A stretch of DNA of 64,000 nucleotides, from positions 1 through 64,000 of the forward strand of contig CACNLH010000006.1 in the NCBI GenBank assembly GCA_902621205.1, read 5' to 3'. This document shows positions 10,263-18,928 of the stretch, one piece after another. The notes under the pieces are model-generated. The model saw nothing but the letters and a program-made list of their open reading frames with translations. It was not told where the DNA came from and did not search any database. The translations under genes were made by a program, and so were the position numbers. This DNA is from an uncultured Alphaproteobacteria bacterium (GTDB taxonomy: Bacteria; Pseudomonadota; Alphaproteobacteria; HIMB59). The first letter of the stretch is position 1; each line of letters begins with the position of its first letter.

Positions 10263-10568
10263 ATGTATTATGAATTTTTAGTTACATACCTTGATGCACC
10301 ATTTCTATTGCTATCTGCTGTAACCACTGGTTTGATAATTCGTATTTTTTATAAACAGTATATGAATACAAAGCTACCAATGAGGGTAGTTATTTCTATA
10401 GCTCTTTTTCTTATTAATGCGATTATTTTAGTTCCTGGAATTGTCTTTTTATATAGATGGGTAATGTTATGTGGTTTTTACCAACCAAGCGGCGTTTTTG
10501 AAACAGGGTATGGTTGTAGTGGGGACGTTTTTAGTCTACTTGTTCCAGGGCTTTTTTTACTTTCGTAA
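10263..10568 (+). CDS. Small membrane protein, unknown function (101 aa)
   Basis: The ORF track starts at a TTG (10245); ATG 10263 (MYYEFLVTYLDAP) is likelier. Three hydrophobic stretches are visible (about residues 8-24, 36-60 and 84-100), and four cysteines/aromatics lie in the last loop (LCGFYQPSG, GYGCSG). It is divergent from the aquaporin gene and its 3' end overlaps the aminotransferase by 38 nt. No family recognised. Confidence 0.6.
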   Translation: MYYEFLVTYLDAPFLLLSAVTTGLIIRIFYKQYMNTKLPMRVVISIALFLINAIILVPGIVFLYRWVMLCGFYQPSGVFETGYGCSGDVFSLLVPGLFLLS

Positions 10569-11844
10569 ACATTTCATCGACCTGATTTTCTTTAATTATT
10601 AAAGGTGGAGAAAAAGCAAGCGTATCTCCGTTAGCTCTTACCATTAAGCCAAGATCCCAAGCTTTTTTCATAGCTTCAAACCCTCTTGCACCAACAGCGT
10701 TACCTTTAGGCTCTAATTCGAGTGCAGCAATCACTCCTAAATTTCTAATATCGATTATATGTTTTGTTCCCTTCAGGCTATGAGCGGCTTCTTCAATAAT
10801 AGGAGCCATATGAGCAGCATTATCAAATAATCCCTCTTCTTGATAAATATCTAGTGTTGCTAAGGCTGCAGCGCAAGCAACAGGATGACCAGAGTAAGTA
10901 TATCCATGAAATAATTCTATTGGAGCATCTGCATTTTCCATCATTGACTCATAAATAAAGTCTTGAACTATGGTTGCACCCATAGGGATGGTGGCATTTG
11001 TAATGCCTTTTGCACATGAAATAATATCTGGTGTTACACCAAAAAACTCAGAGCCAGTTGCTTTTCCCATACGGCCAAAAGCTGTTACGACTTCATCAAA
11101 AATTAATAAAATGTCATGTTTTGTGCAGAGCTCTCTTAATCTTTTTAAGTATCCTTTAGGCGGAGGCAGCGCACCAGTTGATCCAGCAATTGGCTCAACA
11201 ATTACAGCTGCAATAGTTGATGCATCATGCAATTGAACAAGACGCTCTAAATCATCGGCAAGTTCTGCTCCATGTTCAGGTTCACCTTTTGAAAAAGCAT
11301 TTAATTTTAAATTGTGGGTATGGCGTAAATGGTCAACACCATTTAGCATTGATCCGAAGTACATTCTATTTTTTACCATACCACCTACACTTATTCCTCC
11401 AAAGCCCACACCATGATAACCTCTCTCGCGACCTATTAATCTAGTTTTAGATGAGTGTCCGCGTGCACGTTGATAAGCTAGCGCAATTTTCAATGCACTA
11501 TCTACTGCTTCAGATCCTGAATTAGAAAAGAAAACATGATTCATTCCTTCAGGAAAAATCTCTGCTAAACGATTAGCTAGTTCAAATTGTTTTGGATGTC
11601 CAAATTGAAAAGGCGGAGAGTAATCAAGATTTTCAATTTGTTTATTTACAGCTTCTTGAATTTTTTTTCTACCATGACCAGCGTTTACACACCAAAGCCC
11701 TGCAGTGCCATCTAAAATTTCTCGATTATCGTCACTAATAAAATGCATATCTTTAGCACCGACTATAATTCTTGGATCTTTCTTAAATACTTTGTTAGGA
11801 GTGAAAGGCATCCACAGCGGTTCTAAATTATTTGGCTTATTCAT
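10531..11844 (-). CDS. Omega-amino acid:pyruvate aminotransferase (class III)
   Basis: This 437-aa fold-type I PLP enzyme belongs to class III. LEPLWMPFTPNKVFK at the N-terminus is typical of beta-alanine:pyruvate transaminases. It has FFSNSGSEAVDSALK, the PLP aspartate in LIFDEVVTAFGR and the Schiff-base lysine in CAKGITN. It would move the amino group of beta-alanine or another omega-amino acid to pyruvate, giving malonate semialdehyde and alanine. Taurine or other amines remain possible because substrate cannot be read from these motifs. It is followed on the plus strand by an overlapping membrane-protein gene. Confidence 0.85.
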   Translation of the reverse strand: MNKPNNLEPLWMPFTPNKVFKKDPRIIVGAKDMHFISDDNREILDGTAGLWCVNAGHGRKKIQEAVNKQIENLDYSPPFQFGHPKQFELANRLAEIFPEGMNHVFFSNSGSEAVDSALKIALAYQRARGHSSKTRLIGRERGYHGVGFGGISVGGMVKNRMYFGSMLNGVDHLRHTHNLKLNAFSKGEPEHGAELADDLERLVQLHDASTIAAVIVEPIAGSTGALPPPKGYLKRLRELCTKHDILLIFDEVVTAFGRMGKATGSEFFGVTPDIISCAKGITNATIPMGATIVQDFIYESMMENADAPIELFHGYTYSGHPVACAAALATLDIYQEEGLFDNAAHMAPIIEEAAHSLKGTKHIIDIRNLGVIAALELEPKGNAVGARGFEAMKKAWDLGLMVRANGDTLAFSPPLIIKENQVDEMFTKVKKALEQVD

Positions 11845-11928
11845 TTTCTCTCTTGATTTTAATAAAGATACATTATTCCCTCACAATTGCTTCAGCAAGG
11901 GTAATAATGTCATCTTTTAGGGTAGGGA

Positions 11929-11950
11929 GAGGGCAGCGTGGACTGCCCTC
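11929..11950. terminator. GC-rich hairpin after the 27-aa micropeptide gene
   Basis: GAGGGCAG and CTGCCCTC form a perfect 8-bp stem with a 6-nt loop. It lies 8 nt past the micropeptide stop on the minus strand. The downstream minus-strand bases are pyrimidine-rich (TCCCTACCC) rather than a T-run, so it may be an mRNA-stabilising hairpin or a non-canonical terminator. Confidence 0.55.
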
Positions 11951-11957
11951 ATAACAA

Positions 11958-12041
11958 TCACATTTTTGATCCGATGAAACCTGCTATGAACCAAATAATC
12001 ATAACTATAAAGGGGTAGTGTCCTGTAAACATATCTGCCAT
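11958..12041 (-). CDS. 27-residue single-span membrane micropeptide
   Basis: Not in the ORF track. ATG at 12041 (minus) opens a 27-codon frame beginning MADMFTGHYPFIVMII and ending in a GSKM tail. Residues 10-24 form one transmembrane helix with a short polar N-terminus. A near-perfect Shine-Dalgarno, GGAGG with a 5-nt spacer, stands before the start; such strong sites are rare in this window and otherwise mark highly expressed genes such as aapJ and proX. A GC hairpin follows the stop. Together these argue for a real gene. It might be a small subunit of a membrane complex, but I do not recognise it. Confidence 0.6.
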   Translation of the reverse strand: MADMFTGHYPFIVMIIWFIAGFIGSKM

Positions 12042-12086
12042 TTAAACCTCCATGATTCCTTTAATTAGGTTATAGGATTTCATTGT

Positions 12087-12107
12087 AATATGCAATATTT
12101 GCATATT
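12087..12107. promoter_or_regulatory. Perfect palindrome, candidate operator
   Basis: AATATGCAA - TAT - TTGCATATT: 9-bp perfect arms with a 3-nt centre. It sits 46 nt upstream of the micropeptide start and about 124 nt upstream of cinA, so it could act on either. The shape suits a dimeric regulator. The rest of the 11845-12230 gap shows only the micropeptide, its hairpin and AT-rich promoter-like DNA. Confidence 0.45.
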
Positions 12108-12230
12108 TATAGACAAATTTTGTTAATTTATCCACATTTATTGTGAATTATGGGGATTAATTATGCATTTTTTTTATACCAATAAGCACCATTGTTATTT
12201 CTTCGTCCTTATAATAAGTATAACTAGCTT

Positions 12231-12710
12231 ATGAGCGTTGTTTCGAAAACAATCAAATATTTACTCGATAAAAACATATCAGTTTCAACAGCAGAATCTT
12301 GTACTGGTGGTTTGCTTGCAGCAGAATTTACAGCTGTGTCTGGTATATCTAAAATTTATAAAACTGGTTTGATAACATATTCAAATGACTCAAAAATTAA
12401 AAATCTCAAAGTCAAACCAAGTACTATCAAAAGGTACGGTGCAGTCAGCCGTCAAGTATGTGCTCAAATGTGTTTACATTTGCACAAAATTTCCAAAAGT
12501 CAGCTAACATTTTCAACTACAGGTGTAGCTGGTCCAAACGGTGGTACTAAATCAAAACCTGTAGGTTTAGTTTTTATCGGATTATATTTTAAAAAAAATG
12601 TTTATATCGAACAATTAAATTTCAATCCAAAACTTTCTAGAATTCAAATTCAAAAAGGCACAGTGAAAGAATGTTTTCACATGTTAAATAATATTATAGA
12701 TGAGCTATAA
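12231..12710 (+). CDS. pncC: CinA C-terminal domain protein / nicotinamide-nucleotide amidohydrolase
   Basis: The 159-aa protein is a stand-alone CinA C-terminal domain: VSTAESCTGGLLAAEFTAVSG holds the catalytic serine, TGLITYSNDSK follows, and STTGVAGPNGGTKSKPVGLV is the second conserved block. In the PncC family this domain deamidates nicotinamide mononucleotide to NaMN, recycling pyridine nucleotide made for example by NAD-dependent DNA ligase. The N-terminal COG1058 domain is absent, as is normal for PncC. Its stop overlaps the next gene by 11 nt. Confidence 0.88.
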   Translation: MSVVSKTIKYLLDKNISVSTAESCTGGLLAAEFTAVSGISKIYKTGLITYSNDSKIKNLKVKPSTIKRYGAVSRQVCAQMCLHLHKISKSQLTFSTTGVAGPNGGTKSKPVGLVFIGLYFKKNVYIEQLNFNPKLSRIQIQKGTVKECFHMLNNIIDEL

Positions 12711-14001
12711 GCGAAATTATAATAGTTTACTACCTGATAATTTCGAGCTCAGTAAAGAATTTGAAAATATCATTGAGCAACTAGAAAGTACAAAAGATCA
12801 TTTTTATATTACTGGTAAAGCAGGTAGTGGTAAGTCTACACTATTGGCCTACTTTCGATCTATAACAAAGAAGAATACAGTTGTCCTTGCTCCAACAGGA
12901 GTTGCTGCAATTCGAGTTAAAGGACAAACTATTCACTCATTTTTTGGTTTTCCACCAAAGGTTATTCAAACACGACATATAAAAAAAGTAAGACAAATCG
13001 AAATTCTTCAAAATTTGGAAACATTAATTATTGATGAGATATCTATGGTTCGTGCTGATGTTTTTGATGCGATTGATTATAGCCTTCGTGTTCACAGAAA
13101 AAAACTTACACAACCATTTGGCGGAGTTCAGTTAATAGTTTTTGGGGATTTATTTCAACTACCACCAGTTGTGAATATGGATGAGTCAGGACTTCTACAG
13201 CGCATTTATCCTAAAGGTCATTTCTTCTTTCACTCAAATATTTTCCAAGACGCACAATTTAAAACACTTGAACTACATAATATTTATCGACAAAAAGATG
13301 ACCATTTTATTCATTTGCTTAACTCTGTAAGAGATGGCTCAATTACTCACACGCAGATCGAGAATATAAACGACTCTTTAACTGATCACATTGAGATGGA
13401 TGAAGGTAAAATCATACTTACTACAACTAATGCTCGAGCGAGTAGCATTAATCAAAAATATTTAAGCCAGTTAAATCAGGAGGAGTTTTCTTACAGGGGA
13501 CAAGCTACTGGCCAATTTTATAAAGAATTGTTTCCCACCGATGAAATCTTAAAATTAAAAAAAGGAGCCCAAGTAATTATGATTAAAAATGATCCTGAAA
13601 AAAGGTGGGTTAATGGATCCATTGGTATAATTCATGATATCGCTCAAAAAAAAATAAAAGTAAAAATCAATAATAAAATATATGAGGTTAAAAAAGAAAA
13701 ATGGGATCGTATTCAATATACCTATGATGATGATCAACAAGAAGTTCAAGAGGAAATAACAGGATCTTTCAAACAGTATCCAATGAGATTAGCTTGGGCA
13801 ATTACAATTCATAAAAGCCAGGGACAAACATTTGAAAAAGTTATTATAGATATGAGTCAAGGTTCTTTTGCTCCAGGACAACTTTATGTTGCACTAAGTA
13901 GATGTATAAGTTTGGAAGGTATAGAACTGCTAAGACCTATTAAAAAATCAGATATCATTGTTAACAATCAATTGATAGGTTTCCAAGACAGATTAATTTA
14001 A
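12700..14001 (+). CDS. Pif1/RecD-like superfamily 1B DNA helicase
   Basis: The 433-aa protein has Walker A GKAGSGKSTLL, motif Ia VLAPTGVAAIRVKGQTIHSFF, Walker B TLIIDEISMV, motif III GDLFQLPPV, and late motifs AITIHKSQGQTFEKVIID and YVALSRC. This set identifies a Pif1-type 5'-3' helicase of the short bacterial form. It probably acts in replication-fork or recombination repair, but its exact role is unknown. It is translationally overlapped with pncC and followed immediately by a small gene and alaX, suggesting one transcript. Confidence 0.85.
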   Translation: MSYKRNYNSLLPDNFELSKEFENIIEQLESTKDHFYITGKAGSGKSTLLAYFRSITKKNTVVLAPTGVAAIRVKGQTIHSFFGFPPKVIQTRHIKKVRQIEILQNLETLIIDEISMVRADVFDAIDYSLRVHRKKLTQPFGGVQLIVFGDLFQLPPVVNMDESGLLQRIYPKGHFFFHSNIFQDAQFKTLELHNIYRQKDDHFIHLLNSVRDGSITHTQIENINDSLTDHIEMDEGKIILTTTNARASSINQKYLSQLNQEEFSYRGQATGQFYKELFPTDEILKLKKGAQVIMIKNDPEKRWVNGSIGIIHDIAQKKIKVKINNKIYEVKKEKWDRIQYTYDDDQQEVQEEITGSFKQYPMRLAWAITIHKSQGQTFEKVIIDMSQGSFAPGQLYVALSRCISLEGIELLRPIKKSDIIVNNQLIGFQDRLI

Positions 14002-14002
14002 G

Positions 14003-14176
14003 ATGGGTAAAAAAATATTATATAGTATTGCAGTCTTTGGCATTATTGGTTTAGGCCTATATATTTCTTCGACATTTGAATACCATGAATACTATGAGGA
14101 ATGTGAAAAACAAAGCAACACACAAGGAGGTATAGAGTCTTGTGTTGATTTTATGATAGAGGAAGCAAAAAAATGA
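14003..14176 (+). CDS. Small membrane-anchored protein with two cysteines (57 aa)
   Basis: Too short for the ORF track. ATG 14003 lies 2 nt after the helicase stop, and its TGA overlaps the alaX start (ATGA at 14173). MGKKILYSIAVFGIIGLGL is an N-terminal signal anchor. The remaining acidic tail carries cysteines in YEECEKQS and IESCVDF, spaced 13 residues apart, which could form a disulphide outside the membrane. Exact coupling at both ends supports a real gene. No family recognised. Confidence 0.7.
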   Translation: MGKKILYSIAVFGIIGLGLYISSTFEYHEYYEECEKQSNTQGGIESCVDFMIEEAKK

Positions 14177-14856
14177 TTTATCTCAAAGATAGTTATACAA
14201 AGAGCTTTGAAGAAAAAATTTTATTAGTCGAGGGTGACAAAATCATTACTCAAGATAGTTCTTTTTATGCTCAAAGTGGTGGGCAACCCGGAGACAAGGG
14301 AGTACTTGAAATTAATGATAAAAAATTCAATGTTATCAACACAGTTAAACATGAGTTAGGTATTGCCCATGTTGTTGACTCAGAAAATCTAAATCTATCT
14401 GGGCAAATAAAAGGCCATATTGATTGGGATCATCGATATCGCTTAATGAAAATGCACACCACAATGCACTTAATGTGTGCAGCATTACCTTATTATGTTA
14501 CAGGAGGATCAATTGGTTTAGAAAAAAGTAGGATTGATTTTGATTTAGGTGAAGAAACATTTGAATTTGAAACTTTAAATAAAATCATTAATGAATTTAT
14601 TCAACAATCTCATTCTATTTCTTATCAGTGGATAACAAATGATGAGCTAGATCAAAAACCTGAACTAGTGCGAACCTTGTCAGTTAAACCGCCAAGAACA
14701 AATGATAAAATTCGCCTTGTTAAAATAGGAGATATTGATTTACAACCGTGTGGGGGAACTCACGTAGCAAATACAAATGAAATTGGCGAATTCAAATTTA
14801 TGAAGTATGAGAGTAAAGGAAAAATGAATAAACGTGTTCAGTTTACTCTCATATAA
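14173..14856 (+). CDS. Alanyl-tRNA editing protein AlaX
   Basis: This 227-aa protein is a free-standing version of the AlaRS editing domain. Zinc/active-site motifs are HTTMHLMCAAL (HxxxH) and LQPCGGTHVANTNEIG (CxxxH). The N-terminal SSFYAQSGGQPGDKG is the glycine-rich segment of the domain. It hydrolyses Ser- or Gly-mischarged tRNA(Ala) in trans. It is coupled to the upstream 57-aa gene by ATGA, and its last base is shared with the next start. Confidence 0.92.
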   Translation: MIYLKDSYTKSFEEKILLVEGDKIITQDSSFYAQSGGQPGDKGVLEINDKKFNVINTVKHELGIAHVVDSENLNLSGQIKGHIDWDHRYRLMKMHTTMHLMCAALPYYVTGGSIGLEKSRIDFDLGEETFEFETLNKIINEFIQQSHSISYQWITNDELDQKPELVRTLSVKPPRTNDKIRLVKIGDIDLQPCGGTHVANTNEIGEFKFMKYESKGKMNKRVQFTLI

Positions 14857-15755
14857 TGCACAAAGCATCTTTTAAAGATTTTTTACTTTTATTTTTATTA
14901 GCTGGTATATGGGGAAGTGCGTTCTTTAACATCAAAATTGCCTCAGAAAGCTATACACCAATGGCACTTGCCTTTGGTAGAATTTTTTTTGCTGCAATAG
15001 TAATGCTTGTTTACTGTTGGATAAGAAAAATTTCAATTGAAGCATTTGGAGAGAATTGGTTATGGTACGCAACTATAGGATTTGTGAATTTAGTTCTCCC
15101 CTTTTTTTTTATTTCATTCGGCATATTAAAGGTTCAAAGTAATCTAGCAGCAATCTTGATGTCTACGGCACCTATTGCAGCAACAATCTTAGGGCATTTA
15201 TTTATTCAAAATGAAAAAATTAATCTTTTAAAATTTGTTGGAATATTAATTGGCTTTCTTGGTATCGTTTATTTATTTTCAGATAACATTCTAATCAATC
15301 AGTCAAATATCTTTTATGCTTTTATGGTAATCTTGGGTCCAGTTTGTTACACCATAGGTGGACTATTTTCACTCAAGCTAAAACATATAAAAAATGAAGT
15401 ACTTACATCAAGTATTTTAATTTGGGCAGTTATTCTTTTATTACCAATTATGTTCATTTTTGAAAATCCAACAGAATTGAGACCCTCTCTTAATGCTACA
15501 ATTTCTCTTCTGTATCTTGGTATTGTTGCGACAGCGATAGCTTGGTTAATGAGATTTTATATTCTTAAAAATAACGGCTTAGTTTTTCAATCACAAGTTG
15601 CCTACATCATTCCAATTTTTGGTTTGATATTTGGATATCTTTTTTTAAACGAAAAAATAACTTATAAAATTATTGTTGCCCTTATTGCTGTTTTAATAAG
15701 CACTTACTTAATTGAAAAAAGTAAAAAAAATAAGATTACTGATAAACTATCTTGA
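14856..15755 (+). CDS. EamA/DMT-family transporter
   Basis: A 299-aa protein with ten hydrophobic segments in two EamA repeats. Typical pieces are LLLAGIWGSAFFNIKIA at the start and FQSQVAYIIPIFGLIFGYLFLNEKI near the end. The family exports metabolites such as amino acids or their analogues; the substrate is unknown. It begins one base into the alaX stop, so it is probably co-transcribed with alaX. Confidence 0.85.
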   Translation: MHKASFKDFLLLFLLAGIWGSAFFNIKIASESYTPMALAFGRIFFAAIVMLVYCWIRKISIEAFGENWLWYATIGFVNLVLPFFFISFGILKVQSNLAAILMSTAPIAATILGHLFIQNEKINLLKFVGILIGFLGIVYLFSDNILINQSNIFYAFMVILGPVCYTIGGLFSLKLKHIKNEVLTSSILIWAVILLLPIMFIFENPTELRPSLNATISLLYLGIVATAIAWLMRFYILKNNGLVFQSQVAYIIPIFGLIFGYLFLNEKITYKIIVALIAVLISTYLIEKSKKNKITDKLS

Positions 15756-15792
15756 TGTTATTTGCTTATAATATACTGTACGCAATCTAATT

Positions 15793-16722
15793 ATGTCAGC
15801 AGATATCTTAATTAAAATTGATAATTTAAAAAAAACTTTTCAAGGAGGTTTAGAAGCCCTTAAAGGAGTCAATTTAGAAATTCAAAGAGGTGAAATTCTT
15901 GCACTTCTTGGTCCAAATGGTGCTGGAAAAACAACACTTATTAATGCCATATGTGGGATAGTCTTACCTACATCAGGAACCATTTCAGTTGATGGATATG
16001 ATGTTGTTAAAGATTTCCGAAAAACTCGATCAATGATTGGTCTTGTGCCTCAAGAACTACATTTAGAAGCCTTTGAAAAAGTTTTTCAAAATGTTTCTTA
16101 CACAAGAGGTCTTTATGGTAAGAAAAAAGATCCTGCATACATAGAAAAAATTCTTAAAGATCTCAGCCTTTGGGATAAAAAAGATAGTAAGCTTCGTGAG
16201 CTCTCTGGTGGTATGAAGAAAAGAGCATTAATTGCAAAGGCATTGAGTCATGAACCAAAAATACTTTTTCTTGACGAGCCTACTGCAGGTGTCGATATTA
16301 ATTTGCGAAGAGATATGTGGAGAGCAGTGAAAGAACTCAAAGAAAATGGAGTAACAATTATTCTTACTACTCATTATATCGAAGAAGCTGAGGCTATATC
16401 TGATCGAGTATCTGTAATCAATAATGGCGAAATTATAATCACTGATAATAAGAATGATTTAATGCGAAAAATGGGTCAAAAGAATTTAACTATAGAATTT
16501 CAAGAGCCTTTTAGTCAAATCCCATCTACTTTAGAGTCGTATAACTTAAAAATGAATAATAATAATTCTTTAACATATTCATATGACTCTCATGGATCTT
16601 CGACTGGTATTACTGCACTTCTTCAAGACATAAAGTCGGCTGGTTTAAAATTAAAAGATTTAAATTCCTCCCAGACATCGTTGGAGACGATATTTGAAAA
16701 ACTTTTGGAGGAGAGTGTATGA
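15793..16722 (+). CDS. ABC transporter ATP-binding protein (ABC-2 export type)
   Basis: The 309-aa ATPase has Walker A GPNGAGKTTL, signature LSGGMKKRALIAKAL, Walker B ILFLDEP and the H-loop TTHYIEEAE. About 80 extra C-terminal residues after the core are typical of YadG/NodI-type exporter ATPases. It pairs with the permease that begins on its stop codon (ATGA). The substrate is not evident. Confidence 0.9.
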   Translation: MSADILIKIDNLKKTFQGGLEALKGVNLEIQRGEILALLGPNGAGKTTLINAICGIVLPTSGTISVDGYDVVKDFRKTRSMIGLVPQELHLEAFEKVFQNVSYTRGLYGKKKDPAYIEKILKDLSLWDKKDSKLRELSGGMKKRALIAKALSHEPKILFLDEPTAGVDINLRRDMWRAVKELKENGVTIILTTHYIEEAEAISDRVSVINNGEIIITDNKNDLMRKMGQKNLTIEFQEPFSQIPSTLESYNLKMNNNNSLTYSYDSHGSSTGITALLQDIKSAGLKLKDLNSSQTSLETIFEKLLEESV

Positions 16723-17480
16723 ACTGGACAGGTATAATGGCAATTTACTTGCATGAAATGGATCGAATGAGAAGAACAACTGTTCAAAGTATATTTTCTC
16801 CTGTGATATCATCCTCTCTTTATTTTGTTGTCTTCGGTGCTGCAATAGGAAGTCGCATCCCTGTGATTGAAGATATCTCTTATGGTTCTTTCATAGTACC
16901 TGGTATGATAATGTTAGCTTTACTTACACAAAGTGTCTCAAACGCTTCCTCAGGTATTTTTTTTCCAAAGTTTCTTGGAACTATAAATGAAATATATGCT
17001 GCCCCACTATCAACAACAGAGATTGTTATTGGTTTTGTTGGTGCGGCCACTACAAAATCAATAATTTTAGGAAGCTTAATATTAGCAACAGGGTTATTTT
17101 TTGTTGAAATATATATTATGCATCCTTTTACAATGATTTTAATGCTCGTTTTAACATCTTTAACTTTTAGCTTACTTGGTTTTCTTATAGGGATGTTGTC
17201 ATCAAATTGGGAGGAGCTATCAATATTTCCAACACTAATTTTATCTCCACTCGTATTTCTTGGTGGATCGCTATATTCAATAAACTGGTTACCAGAGTTT
17301 TGGCAAAACGTTTCTTTGGTAAATCCAGTTCTTTACTTAGTTAGTGGTTTTCGATGGAGTTTTTATGAAATGGCTGATGTGAGTATTACAACAAGTTTAA
17401 TTATGATATTTACATTTTTAATTTTAAATATTTCTGCAATTATTTATATTTTTTCAAAAGGCTTCAAAATTAAAGATTAG
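16719..17480 (+). CDS. ABC-2 type permease
   Basis: The 253-aa membrane protein with about six helices matches the YadH-type ABC-2 permease family: MDRMRRTTVQSIFSPVISSSLYF near the N-terminus, then the conserved glycine-rich IVPGMIMLALL and LSPLVFLGGSLYSINWLPEFW. It forms the export channel for the ATPase encoded just upstream and overlaps it by 4 nt. The pair could export a lipid, polysaccharide or drug; nothing here decides which. Confidence 0.88.
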   Translation: MNWTGIMAIYLHEMDRMRRTTVQSIFSPVISSSLYFVVFGAAIGSRIPVIEDISYGSFIVPGMIMLALLTQSVSNASSGIFFPKFLGTINEIYAAPLSTTEIVIGFVGAATTKSIILGSLILATGLFFVEIYIMHPFTMILMLVLTSLTFSLLGFLIGMLSSNWEELSIFPTLILSPLVFLGGSLYSINWLPEFWQNVSLVNPVLYLVSGFRWSFYEMADVSITTSLIMIFTFLILNISAIIYIFSKGFKIKD

Positions 17481-17486
17481 AAACAG

Positions 17487-18920
17487 ATGTCAAATAGGAT
17501 CGTCTGGTTTAAGAAGAATTTAAGATTTAAAGGCAATGAAATTCTTATTGATGAAAATAAAAGATCTATATTAATTTACATAATTGAACCTGATCTGTGG
17601 AAGCAAAAAGATATGTCTTTAAGGCAGTGGCAATTTACATTAGAGAGTGTAAATGAGCTTAAACGACAATTATTAAAAAATAATTTATATTTAAATATCT
17701 TTTTTGGTGACGCGATTGAAATATTCAAGTTTTTAAAAGATAAATATAGCTTTTCAAGCGTAATTAGCGAACAAGAAACAGGTATTCAATGGACTTACCA
17801 AAGAGATAAAAAATTAAAAAAATTTTTTTTTCAAAATAAAATTGATTGGATTGAGTGTTCTTACCCAGGAGTTAAAAGAGGACAACATGATAGAAACCAA
17901 TGGGCAAAAAATTTTAGAAACGAGATTATTAAAAAGTCTAATTTGCCCGTCATAAAACAATCAGTTAATTTAGAATTAACAAACCATGAATTACCAAAAT
18001 TTTTTTACGACTCAACACCATGTCCATATAGGCAAAAGGGTGGATCTGTCGAAGCAGAAAAATTACTTCAGTCTTTTTTAAATAAAAGAGGTGAAAATTA
18101 TCAATTTGAGATGTCTAGCCCAATAACTGCTGAAAAAAGCTGCTCAAGATTATCAACTCATTTGACATACGGTACAATATCACACCGCACAGTTTTTCAA
18201 GAGGCCGCAAAAAAAAGAGATCTAATAAAGCATACCAATAAAAATTTTGCTAAATCTATAAATTCATTTTTATCTAGGTTACATTGGAGATCACATTTTA
18301 TTCAAAAATTAGAGGATCAGCCATCAATTGAACATGCAAGCTTTATTCCTGTGTATGATCAAATACGTGATAAAGATGAAGAGAAATTAGAGGCTTGGAT
18401 TGAAGGTAAGACCGGAGTTCATTTTATCGATGCATGTATGATTTATTTAAGAAATCATGGATGGATCAATTTTAGAATGAGAGCAATGTTAGCTTCATTT
18501 GCTTCTTATAATTTATGGCTTGATTGGAGATACTTTGCTCCACGCTTGGCAGCATTGTTTACAGACTTTGAACCTGGAATTCATTACAGTCAAATACAAA
18601 TGCAATCAGGTACAACTGGTATCAATACTATTAGAATGTATAATCCTTATAAGCAAGCTATGGATCAAGATCCTCTCGGTAAATTTATTAAGTCACAAAT
18701 TCCTGAAGTAAAAAATTTCCCACCTGCTTTTTTTCATAATCCCCCAAAAAAAAGTTTGAACGTAAATTTGTTCGATAATGAGTTTCAAAAAGAAATAATT
18801 AATGTTAAAGAAACTGCTCAGTATGCTAGAAAAAAAATTTTTGATATTCGCAAATCACAAGAACATAAAATACTTGCAAAAAATGTTTATTTAAAACATG
18901 GTAGTAGAGGAAGAAATTGA
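17487..18920 (+). CDS. Cryptochrome/photolyase family FAD protein
   Basis: The 477-aa protein has an N-terminal photolyase alpha/beta domain (IVWFKKNLRFKGNEIL) and a C-terminal FAD-binding helical domain (LSRLHWRSHFIQKLED, DACMIYLRNHGWINFRMRAM). The usual NWQWxAGxGxD flavin segment is replaced by EPGIHYSQIQMQSGTTGIN, after which RMYNPYKQAMDQDPLGKFI aligns with the standard RIFNP block. This places it in a subgroup distinct from classical class I CPD photolyases. Blue-light repair of UV damage is the likely role, in line with a surface-water organism; a signalling cryptochrome role is possible. Confidence 0.8.
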   Translation: MSNRIVWFKKNLRFKGNEILIDENKRSILIYIIEPDLWKQKDMSLRQWQFTLESVNELKRQLLKNNLYLNIFFGDAIEIFKFLKDKYSFSSVISEQETGIQWTYQRDKKLKKFFFQNKIDWIECSYPGVKRGQHDRNQWAKNFRNEIIKKSNLPVIKQSVNLELTNHELPKFFYDSTPCPYRQKGGSVEAEKLLQSFLNKRGENYQFEMSSPITAEKSCSRLSTHLTYGTISHRTVFQEAAKKRDLIKHTNKNFAKSINSFLSRLHWRSHFIQKLEDQPSIEHASFIPVYDQIRDKDEEKLEAWIEGKTGVHFIDACMIYLRNHGWINFRMRAMLASFASYNLWLDWRYFAPRLAALFTDFEPGIHYSQIQMQSGTTGINTIRMYNPYKQAMDQDPLGKFIKSQIPEVKNFPPAFFHNPPKKSLNVNLFDNEFQKEIINVKETAQYARKKIFDIRKSQEHKILAKNVYLKHGSRGRN

Positions 18921-18928
18921 ACTAATCT

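Noticed and set aside
10970-11444. Plus-strand ORFs of 88 and 75 aa
   Set aside because: Opposite strand of the class III aminotransferase; composition is that of a reverse-frame shadow.
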